Below are positions 1-5,714 of a DNA stretch of 6,110 nucleotides, one piece after another. The notes under the pieces were generated by a model, which saw nothing but the letters and a program-made list of their open reading frames with translations, did not search any database and was not told the DNA's origin. The stretch covers positions 1 through 6,110 of the forward strand of contig JAQUBU010000145.1 of assembly GCA_028686565.1 (NCBI GenBank), read 5' to 3'. The translations under genes were made by a program, and so were the position numbers. Numbering within the stretch: position 1 is the first letter of the stretch; every line of letters begins with the position of its first letter. The DNA comes from Syntrophomonadaceae bacterium. GTDB lineage: Bacteria > Bacillota > Syntrophomonadia > Syntrophomonadales > Syntrophomonadaceae.

Positions 1-199
1 GATTATTTTCGCCATCATCATTGGTAGGTTCGATTACTTCTTTACACATTTTCAAGATGGGACCAAGAACAGCCTTGATATCATCTCTTGAATAGTAGTC
101 AGCAAATTGCTTGTAGTTAAAAACTCCCTCGGTCGGAAGCCATTCTGAAATAATAAATTCAAAATCTCTAATATTATTAACCGCAAAATTAGAAGCCAT
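1..199 (-). CDS. Acyl-CoA dehydrogenase, N-terminal fragment (runs off the window)
   Basis: Reading leftward from an ATG at 199-197 gives 66 uninterrupted codons, starting MASNFAVNNIRDFEF and ending at the window edge inside an open frame. A GGAGGG ribosome binding site lies just upstream on the minus strand (complement of about 209-214). The protein start resembles the N-terminal extension of FadE-like acyl-CoA dehydrogenases of anaerobes: a short 'xNFxVxxxRDxEFxxxE' opening, then a helix ending in 'ILKMCKEVIEPTNDDGE' (about residues 48-64), which matches the pattern 'alkfakevlaPxNxxGDxxG' that precedes the flavin domain. Such enzymes introduce the first double bond of beta-oxidation on fatty acyl-CoA, using FAD, in the cytoplasm. 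All catalytic residues lie outside the window, so the family call rests on this N-terminal pattern only. No promoter for it was recognised with confidence. Confidence 0.6.
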   Translation of the reverse strand, partial: MASNFAVNNIRDFEFIISEWLPTEGVFNYKQFADYYSRDDIKAVLGPILKMCKEVIEPTNDDGENN

Positions 200-238
200 G
201 TTTATATTCCCTCCATTTTCTAATAATTTCAAGAGGTC

Positions 239-250
239 CCAGTTAACTGG
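239..250. repeat. 12-bp perfect palindrome CCAGTTAACTGG
   Basis: The sequence CCAGTTAACTGG reads the same on both strands. It sits 39 bases upstream of the leftward acyl-CoA dehydrogenase start, so it would be in that gene's leader or near its promoter. It could be a small operator, but a 12-bp palindrome with no second copy seen in the window is weak evidence of function. Confidence 0.4.
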
Positions 251-405
251 TTCGTTCTCCCCTTATATGGTTTTCATTTCTTTCTGATCTCTTTGGATGT
301 AACCCCCATACTATTCCTTAACATGATAATTACTTTGGTCTATACCAGTTTATTTACCCAACCACCTCCTCAAGCCATAGATGAGCCCTCCAGTCTTTTG
401 AGGTC

Positions 406-423
406 CTATTAAAACCTTAATAG
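406..423. repeat. 7-bp inverted repeat CTATTAA-AACC-TTAATAG
   Basis: Two perfect 7-base arms are separated by 4 bases. It lies about 205 bases upstream of the leftward acyl-CoA dehydrogenase start. The size and AT-rich arms are typical of a binding site for a dimeric repressor, but no regulator gene is next to it and no flanking promoter was recognised, so function is inferred only. Confidence 0.35.
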
Positions 424-616
424 CACAAACGGTAACCCTGTTTAAAAAGTGAACCATAAGATTTGCATGAAGACTTCAATAATATGGAGAAGCTGAAAAA
501 AATCATAAAGGCACAAATAATACATTATGAGTTATTTTTTATATTCTAATTTAATAAGCTAAATCCCTTTTTTTAAAATTAAATTTTCATCTAAAAATAC
601 CCGAATTTTAAAAGAA

Positions 617-679
617 AAATATCACAAATGGAATAAATTTATTCTATTTGTGATATTTGAATATCCAAAATAGAATAAA
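617..679. repeat. Three abutting 21-bp repeat units in alternating orientation (possible operator array)
   Basis: Units are 617-637 (forward), 638-658 (reverse) and 659-679 (forward), with no bases between them. The first two form a 42-bp near-perfect palindrome: 20 of 21 positions agree, the exception being the G at 630. The third agrees with the reversed second at 18 of 21 positions and with the first at 17 of 21. The shared core is AAATRGAATAAA, present at 626-637, 669-... in register (668-679), and inverted at 638-649. The copies repeat every 21 bp, about two helical turns. An extra palindrome GATATT-TG-AATATC (652-665) spans the second junction. The block is about 85-145 bp upstream of the permease promoter candidate. 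It looks like a multi-dimer protein binding site; a transcribed hairpin is the alternative, but there is no T-run after it. Confidence 0.6.
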
Positions 680-762
680 TATTACCTTGCCAGAAAACGT
701 GTTTAGGTGATATATTTACAAAGTATTTTTTTAATCAAATTTTTTAAATTCCAAAAAGTTTT

Positions 763-790
763 TTGTGCAATTATGAGAATGTGTTATCAT
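763..790 (+). promoter_or_regulatory. Candidate sigma-A promoter with extended -10 for the acetate permease
   Basis: A possible -35 TTGTGC (763-768) is followed after 16 bases by TATCAT (785-790), which differs from TATAAT at one position. TG at 782-783 gives an extended -10 (TGTTATCAT). The DNA just upstream is A/T-tract rich, as in an UP element. The -35 match is poor, so the call leans on the extended -10. An imperfect inverted repeat overlaps the -10: GAG-A-ATGTG (775-783) faces CACATCTC (792-799). The resulting leader would be about 155 nt. Confidence 0.4.
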
Positions 791-943
791 TCACATCTCG
801 TATATTTAAAACATCTACATTTCAATCAGTTTGTATTATCATGGAGGAATTCGCAATTTTTTGTTGAATATTGGTAAGTGGATTTTTTGGAGAGGAGGGA
901 TAAGCTTTACAACCGAGGTTCATTAGACTTATTTCATATCAAC

Positions 944-950
944 AAGGAGG
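944..950 (+). promoter_or_regulatory. Ribosome binding site that fixes the permease start
   Basis: AAGGAGG lies 5 bases before the ATG at 956. This decides the start against an in-frame GTG at 878, which would add 26 residues (MDFLERRDKLYNRG...) unlike anything in the permease family. Two further purine-rich SD-like stretches, at 842-848 (TGGAGGA) and 890-900, lie upstream. The first just overlaps an 8-codon ORF and the second has no start codon after it. Confidence 0.85.
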
Positions 951-955
951 TAACT

Positions 956-1588
956 ATGTCAAATTCTAACGAAATGCATGTAAGTGGACACATTCAAGAA
1001 CTGGTAGCAAATCCCTCACCAATAGGCCTCTTGGGACTGGCAATGGTAACTCTGGTGGCTTGCACACAAAAGCTTGGTATTACTGATGGAACTTACTTAA
1101 TAGTGCCTTGGGCTATTTTCCTGGGTGCTGCCGCTCAATTCCTGGCAGGCATTTATGACTTTAAACACAACAATACATTTGGAGCCACCGCATTTTGCGG
1201 GTATGGTTTCTTCTGGTTTGCCGTTGCCATGACTTGGCTAATGAAAAATGCTGGATTAGTCGGTGATATTCATCAATTAGGCTATGCTTTCCTGGGTTAT
1301 TTTATATTTACTGTTTTTATGACTGTAGGCTCAATGGGAGCCAATAAAGTTCTCTTTATCATATTCTTCTTAATTGATCTGCTTTTCCTTGGCCTGTTTA
1401 TGAGTACCCTGGAATGGGGCGGCCCCTTCTGGCATGAAATGGCTGCTTTTTCCGAGCTTGGTATATCAATAATGTCTTTCTATGGTTCAGCAGCAATTTT
1501 ATTAAATACTCATTACGGCTTTACTGTTCTGCCTATTGGCGCTCCTTTCGGTTCCTTATACAAAAAATCTCTCCAACTTAAAAAGTAG
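956..1588 (+). CDS. satP: Acetate/succinate permease, SatP (GPR1/FUN34/YaaH) family
   Basis: This 210-residue inner-membrane protein has six predicted hydrophobic helices, at roughly residues 22-38, 46-66, 75-97, 108-126, 131-150 and 163-187. The family signature is present as NPSPIGL (19-25; NPAPLGL in E. coli SatP) at the start of helix 1. A second hallmark follows helix 2: AGIYDFKHNNTFGATAF (64-80), matching the 'GxxEyxxGNTFgxTaF' region of the family. Length and helix count are normal and the gene appears intact. The family moves acetate (and in some members succinate) across the membrane with protons; direction here could be uptake or export. The start is set by AAGGAGG at 944-950. It is transcribed alone: an intrinsic terminator follows 8 bases after the stop. 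The long AT-rich upstream region with a repeat array and an extended -10 promoter suggests regulation. The symbol marks the family; the exact substrate is not visible. Confidence 0.93.
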   Translation: MSNSNEMHVSGHIQELVANPSPIGLLGLAMVTLVACTQKLGITDGTYLIVPWAIFLGAAAQFLAGIYDFKHNNTFGATAFCGYGFFWFAVAMTWLMKNAGLVGDIHQLGYAFLGYFIFTVFMTVGSMGANKVLFIIFFLIDLLFLGLFMSTLEWGGPFWHEMAAFSELGISIMSFYGSAAILLNTHYGFTVLPIGAPFGSLYKKSLQLKK

Positions 1589-1596
1589 TTGGCAAT

Positions 1597-1628
1597 AAAA
1601 AAGGCAGGTCTTGTGACCTGCCTTTTTT
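1597..1628. terminator. Intrinsic terminator, probably bidirectional
   Basis: An A6 tract (1597-1602) is followed by GGCAGGTC (1603-1610), loop TTGT, GACCTGCC (1615-1622) and T6 (1623-1628). The GC-rich 8-bp stem is perfect and the flanking A and T runs extend it to 14 bp. It starts 8 bases after the permease stop. Because both strands give stem plus U-run, it can also stop leftward transcripts from the convergent glucosaminidase gene, which has no better terminator nearer its own stop at 1811. Confidence 0.93.
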
Positions 1629-1714
1629 AATTTTTAATTCGGTGGGAATACTTAGGCATTCCTTTTCATTTTTAACAATCCACGTTCGTAATATCAAATA
1701 TAAACTATCACAAC

Positions 1715-1732
1715 AACAATATTAGTATTGTT
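1715..1732. repeat. 7-bp inverted repeat AACAATA-TTAG-TATTGTT
   Basis: Perfect 7-base arms with a 4-base loop lie in the gap between the convergent permease and glucosaminidase genes. The arms are AT-rich and no T-run follows on either side, so it is a poor terminator. It may be chance in AT-rich DNA. Confidence 0.3.
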
Positions 1733-1810
1733 AGAATGACAGAATAAAATATCTCGTTATCAGTAATGCCATTTGCTTTCCTGCTTAATTCACCCTGTGA
1801 GTAGATTTGT

Positions 1811-2980
1811 CTACAGGCTGATGGAGAGTAACGCCTTATTATAGTAATCCTTGATTATGCTATGACCATACGTTTCACCGGCTGCCAGTGCTTCATCAAT
1901 ACTGGCAAACTTACTTTTGTCATAACCGGGTACTGCCCACTTTCCGCCCAGATCAATCCACCGCGGTGACCCTCCCCGCTTGATCAATATAAAGCGGGGA
2001 TCAAGGAGATCACGACCAGCTGGCAGCGGATTGCTGGTAGCATAAGCGTAGAGATGCTGAATATGGGCTTCCACCCCACTGGCTGGGCAATCGAAGAAGG
2101 CTCCGTGTTTCCCTTCTATAAACCGCACTTTTTCAGGATTGGCTCCTTTTAAATCTTCATTGGCTGTTGATTCACGCCCAGTAACACTGAGACCGCAATA
2201 ATTATTCTGTTCCGGCAGTGCAAGTCCGCCAAACTTCCACCAGCCGGTTTCCTTGGCCGCCTGACAAAAAGCAATATCTCCTCTGATTCCATAGATCTTG
2301 CCAATCTCCAAGTAAATATCGACCAGGTCAGGTGCCTGGGGATTGTTTTGCTTTAATAATGCTCTTAACTGCTCGCTGCTGGCTATCGATTCACCCATTA
2401 TGGCATTATCTTTTTCTGTATTTATTTGCGGCGTTATTTGGGGCTGGGGCTCGCTATCAATCTTTGCTGGTTGAGATACTTGGGGCTCGTTACTAACCGC
2501 AGTGATGGCAGGGCTCATTACCAGAACCATATAATTATCCTGATCCCACTCGACTTTTCTACCCAGAGTCTCACTGATGTCTCTTACTGAAAGCAATAAG
2601 CGATCATTTATTATAACCGGGTTTGTATACTGTGGTATTATTTCTTTCCCATTCATAAATACTCCAGGAATATTGGAATTCTTAATCTTTATGGGGGGTA
2701 CTGCCTCTTGGGCACCAGGGGTGCTGATTAGTACCCGGAATCCTGCCTCATCCCAAACCACATTGAGGCCGAGTCCTTCACAAATAACCCTGAACGGAAC
2801 CATGGTACGGTTATCTATTATTACCGCTGCTTGGTCCTTAGGCGGCAGTATTTCTTGTCCATCTAAGAATATTCTGATCGTTTTCTGTGCTTGTGCCTGA
2901 GTTGGAATCATAGTAAAGAAAAGGGCTAAAGCAAGTCCTATAATCAGACTCCGTTTTGTAAATGTTCTCCACTGTTTCAT
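1811..2980 (-). CDS. Secreted peptidoglycan glucosaminidase with two copper-amine-oxidase-N-like stalk repeats
   Basis: This is a 389-residue exported protein. Residues 1-31 form a signal peptide: basic start (KQWRTFTKR), hydrophobic core, and a probable cut after AQA. Two stalk repeats of the 'copper amine oxidase N-terminal' type follow, at about 34-90 (FLDGQEI... VIIDNRTMVPFRVICEGLG... VVWD) and 107-155 (FMNGKEI... VIINDRLLLSVRDISETLG... VEWD). A Pro/Gln-rich linker occupies about 162-195. The C-terminal domain (about 200-389) resembles the glucosaminidase family: FCQAAKETGWWKFGG places the likely catalytic Glu at 244, followed by NNYCGL (259-264) and GVEAHIQHLYAYA. The family cuts beta-1,4 glycan bonds of peptidoglycan, so a role in wall turnover or daughter-cell separation is likely. 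The stalk repeats probably bind the wall or act as a spacer; they are not an oxidase. GGAGG (complement of 2988-2992) is 7 bases before ATG 2980, favouring it over GTG 2983. The catalytic half is visibly richer in G+C than the neighbouring genes. Confidence 0.85.
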   Translation of the reverse strand: MKQWRTFTKRSLIIGLALALFFTMIPTQAQAQKTIRIFLDGQEILPPKDQAAVIIDNRTMVPFRVICEGLGLNVVWDEAGFRVLISTPGAQEAVPPIKIKNSNIPGVFMNGKEIIPQYTNPVIINDRLLLSVRDISETLGRKVEWDQDNYMVLVMSPAITAVSNEPQVSQPAKIDSEPQPQITPQINTEKDNAIMGESIASSEQLRALLKQNNPQAPDLVDIYLEIGKIYGIRGDIAFCQAAKETGWWKFGGLALPEQNNYCGLSVTGRESTANEDLKGANPEKVRFIEGKHGAFFDCPASGVEAHIQHLYAYATSNPLPAGRDLLDPRFILIKRGGSPRWIDLGGKWAVPGYDKSKFASIDEALAAGETYGHSIIKDYYNKALLSISL

Positions 2981-3211
2981 CACTTAACCTCCGTTTTTTT
3001 TAATGCAATGAAATAATTCTTCATCCGATTCACAAATTCCTGCTTCGATTACCATTAATCACCCATTTGCTGCATTAATCGTCAGTATTATGCAAAAATT
3101 TTTCAAGTGCACACTTATGAATAGACATGTTTTTTCTAATAAATGATTTATCTTATATATACTTGCTAAATTATATCGTGATGTCGTGTTTTAGGGAGGT
3201 GAGAGAACATC
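2981..3211. promoter_or_regulatory. Divergent regulatory region between glucosaminidase and hybrid kinase
   Basis: About 230 AT-rich bases must hold the start signals of both divergent genes. Visible structure: a direct repeat CATTAATC at 3053-3060 and 3073-3080, exactly 20 bp apart; a small inverted repeat AAGTG-CA-CACTT at 3105-3116; and GGGAGGTGA (3194-3202), the kinase ribosome binding site, 9 bases before ATG 3212. No -35/-10 pair is convincing on either strand; TAGACA at 3122-3127 resembles a -35 but has no good -10 at the right distance. Confidence 0.45.
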
Positions 3212-5611
3212 ATGTCAGGGCAAATTAAAAAAAAGCTGATATTCTTTTTACTCTTTATCGCTAATATACTCATATTGTTCTGGTGTAAAGAGATTACGGA
3301 TCTTATCCCCCTATCAAAAAATATTCCGTTGCCGATGGGCATTTTTCTGCTCCTTTTTATAAACGTATTAATTTCTTTTCATAGCTTACAACTTAATGAC
3401 TTGGAGAAATTATCCAAGCTAATGCTCAACAATATTAATGAAATGGTTTTTATTTATGACTACCGCAAACAGAAATATATTGCAACCAACCAGTCAATAG
3501 TAGAAATGTTAGGTTATAAACCGAAAGAAATTATAAATTTGGATTCAATACGAGCATTAATTCATCCTGATGACACAGCTGTTTGGGACCGGGATACAGG
3601 AGTAATAAAGGAAAAAGTAATAAAACATGATTTTACTCCTTACCGTTCAATAAACCGGTTCAGGAAAAAGAATGGTGATACACTTTATCTGGAAACCAAT
3701 TCAATTCCGTTTAAAAAAGGTAAAGATATAATAGTTATTTCCACTTGCCGCGATATTACGGAACATATAATCTTGGCGCAAAGCCTGCAAACTTCCGAAA
3801 AGAAATATCGTTCTTTGTATTACAACGCCCAGGTAGGTCTAAGCACCAGTTATATGGATGGTTCGAAAATAATAATGGCCAACAATAAATTTGCCGAAAT
3901 GCTAGGTTATACTCAACCTTCGGAAGTGGAAGGGCTGCCGTCAAAAGACTTCTGGGCTGTCCCGCAAGATAGAATCAAATTAATCGAGCTGTTGAAACAG
4001 CAACACTTGGTACTTAATTATCCAATACAGCTGATATGCAAGAATAAATTAACAAAAAATTTCGAAATATTTGCTCGCTACGATAGCGTTAAAGACTACA
4101 TTGAAACCAACCTCATTGATGTTAGCGAAATGTCAAACGCCCGCGAAAAAGCTGAAGCTGCCAATTTGGCCAAGGATCAGTTCCTGGCTAACATAAGCCA
4201 TGAAATAAGGACTCCGATGATAGGAATACTTGGCTCGGTTGACTTATTGGAGAAAAGCAGCTTGGACCAAGAACAGTCAGCCAATATAGCTACTATTCGC
4301 GATTGCGGTGAGCAGCTTTTATCCATCATTAACGAAATACTTAATGTTTCCAAAATAGAGCTTGGTCTGCTGACTCTAAACCCCGAAGTATGCAGTTTGC
4401 TCGACCTTTTCCCCGATGTTTCCCGTCTTCTGGAGCCTGTACTTAGAGAAAAAGGTCTGCAGTTAGTATTAAACCTTGACGAAAAAATACCTGATAAAGT
4501 CGTTATAGACCAGACAAAACTTCGTCAGATACTGCTTAATATTTTAAATAATGCTGTTAAGTTTACCAGTAAAGGTGTTATTGTTATCGATGCCCATATT
4601 CAAACGGCAATAAATCAGAATTCAAACTTACTGGTTTCAATAAGTGATACCGGAATCGGCATCCCCCAAAGCCAGCAAAACAAAATATTCGAGGCATTCA
4701 CCCAAGCGGATAGTTCTGCTTCTCGCGAATTCGGTGGTACAGGCGTCGGCCTTTATATTTGTAAAAAACTAATTGATTCTATGGAAGGTGAAATCTGGCT
4801 TGATTCATGTGAAGGACAGGGCACCATCTTTCATTTTAAAATTCCCCTGCAAATTATGACAAATCATCAAAGCGCAGATTACGAAAGCGATCAAGCTGAG
4901 GCTTATGATTATGAAAGCAATTCCCTTTTTGAGTTTAATCCGGTGAAGATCCTTATTGTTGAGGATAATGAATTAACTCAGAAAATAGTAGGGCAAATGC
5001 TGAATGATTATGGATTTGTGGTTATGTATGCAACAAATGGGCTTGAATGCTTAAGAATTATAAGTGAAAGCAATGTTGATTTGGTTTTAATGGATATGCA
5101 AATGCCGCTTATGGATGGTTATGAAACTACTGGATTTATGCGCGAAGATAGTGAATTAAAAAACATCCCGATAATTGCCATGACTGCTAATGCCATGGTA
5201 GGAGATCGTGAAAAATGCCTGGCCTCCGGTTGTACAGACTATATAACCAAGCCTTTTAAAAGTGAAGAACTGGTCATAATGATCAAAAAACATCTTTCCC
5301 GTAATTTCCGCAACAAGAAACATGAAACCGAAAGCAGCAGGTTAATAAATGATTTGATTCCTGAGTTCATTGCGGATTTAAAAGAAATGATAGAGGAATT
5401 AAACCAAGCTGTAAAAAATAAAAACCATGAAATGATTAAAAGTATCAGTCATGATATCAAAGGAACAGCTGGTATGTATGGCTTTATGGAAATATCCGAA
5501 ACAGCTGCAATAATGGAAAAGGCTGCTCAGGATAAATCTTATAAGAATATAATTGCTCTATACTATAAAATAAAAATTCTTTTCCAACAGGCTAATACTA
5601 AGGTATCATGA
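3212..5611 (+). CDS. Membrane-anchored hybrid sensor histidine kinase (2 TM-PAS-PAS-HisKA-HATPase-REC-HPt)
   Basis: A 799-residue multistep phosphorelay kinase. Two hydrophobic helices (about 8-25 and 40-57) anchor it with only a short loop outside, so sensing is probably by the cytoplasmic PAS domains at about 66-185 and 194-305. The first PAS has FIYDYRKQKYIATNQSIVEMLGY and HPDD; the second has NAQVGLS, ANNKFAEMLGY and a more divergent end. The dimerisation domain has the H-box NISHEIRTPM with phospho-acceptor His330. The ATPase domain has the N-box NNAVKFT (Asn447), DTGIGIP (479-485), the F-box IFEAF and GGTGVGL (508-514). A receiver (about 577-692) has acidic pair Glu584/Asp585, phospho-acceptor Asp628, Thr658 and Lys680. 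The C-terminal HPt domain has SHDIKGTAG with His747. All key residues are present, so an H330-D628-H747 relay is expected. The partner regulator is not in the window. The gene starts at ATG 3212 behind GGGAGGTGA, and no terminator is seen before the next gene. The signal is unknown. Confidence 0.94.
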   Translation: MSGQIKKKLIFFLLFIANILILFWCKEITDLIPLSKNIPLPMGIFLLLFINVLISFHSLQLNDLEKLSKLMLNNINEMVFIYDYRKQKYIATNQSIVEMLGYKPKEIINLDSIRALIHPDDTAVWDRDTGVIKEKVIKHDFTPYRSINRFRKKNGDTLYLETNSIPFKKGKDIIVISTCRDITEHIILAQSLQTSEKKYRSLYYNAQVGLSTSYMDGSKIIMANNKFAEMLGYTQPSEVEGLPSKDFWAVPQDRIKLIELLKQQHLVLNYPIQLICKNKLTKNFEIFARYDSVKDYIETNLIDVSEMSNAREKAEAANLAKDQFLANISHEIRTPMIGILGSVDLLEKSSLDQEQSANIATIRDCGEQLLSIINEILNVSKIELGLLTLNPEVCSLLDLFPDVSRLLEPVLREKGLQLVLNLDEKIPDKVVIDQTKLRQILLNILNNAVKFTSKGVIVIDAHIQTAINQNSNLLVSISDTGIGIPQSQQNKIFEAFTQADSSASREFGGTGVGLYICKKLIDSMEGEIWLDSCEGQGTIFHFKIPLQIMTNHQSADYESDQAEAYDYESNSLFEFNPVKILIVEDNELTQKIVGQMLNDYGFVVMYATNGLECLRIISESNVDLVLMDMQMPLMDGYETTGFMREDSELKNIPIIAMTANAMVGDREKCLASGCTDYITKPFKSEELVIMIKKHLSRNFRNKKHETESSRLINDLIPEFIADLKEMIEELNQAVKNKNHEMIKSISHDIKGTAGMYGFMEISETAAIMEKAAQDKSYKNIIALYYKIKILFQQANTKVS

Positions 5612-5714
5612 TTATATTGTTTGACTTGTATGATCGTTTATCCCCTAACAACAGATATTACATATCGGTCACAATAATTTAGAAGCTATTTGTCGAAGAA
5701 CGGGGAGGAAATAT

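Larger units (their letters stand above)
200..955. other. Long divergent intergenic region between acyl-CoA dehydrogenase and acetate permease
   Basis: About 750 bases without a supportable gene. The left part (200-480) is of mixed composition and would be the leader and promoter region of the leftward dehydrogenase gene; it holds palindromes at 239-250 and 406-423. From about 530 to 765 the DNA is very AT-rich, with several A/T tracts (around 725-732, 740-746, 753-757 and 759-764) that may bend the helix or act as an UP element. It contains the three-unit repeat at 617-679. A promoter candidate lies at 763-790, and 791-955 is the probable untranslated leader of the permease. Only tiny ORFs without convincing ribosome binding sites occur here. 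Confidence 0.7.

Noticed and set aside
484..549. A 21-codon ORF on the plus strand (MEKLKKIIKAQ...)
   Set aside because: No ribosome binding site before the ATG, AT-rich chance composition, and no conserved feature seen.
774..789. Fur box in the permease promoter
   Set aside because: The dyad TGAGAA-TGTG-TTATCA has a 4-base gap where the Fur consensus has 3 between these half-sites, so the match is not adequate.
878..955. N-terminal extension of the permease from GTG 878
   Set aside because: The segment spans the true ribosome binding site AAGGAGG at 944-950 and its residues are not like the permease family; start 956 is well supported.
1645..1667. Possible second terminator GGAAT...ATTCC followed by TTTTC
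   Set aside because: The stem is only 5 bp with an 8-base loop and a broken T-run, and a far better terminator ends at 1628.
1794..1817. Hairpin CCTG...TAGA-TTTG-TCTACAGG overlapping the glucosaminidase stop codon
   Set aside because: The stem needs a 4-base bulge and no T-run follows in the leftward direction.
2577..2900. 107-codon ORF on the plus strand inside the glucosaminidase gene
   Set aside because: It is antisense to a well-supported coding region with signal peptide and stalk repeats; no plausible domain and no ribosome binding site.
3756..3944. 62-codon ORF on the minus strand inside the kinase gene
   Set aside because: It lies opposite the second PAS domain of an intact kinase and has no recognisable features.
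5654..5666. Small inverted repeat GATAT-TAC-ATATC before the DegV gene
   Set aside because: Five-base AT arms are expected by chance in this composition and no promoter fits around it.
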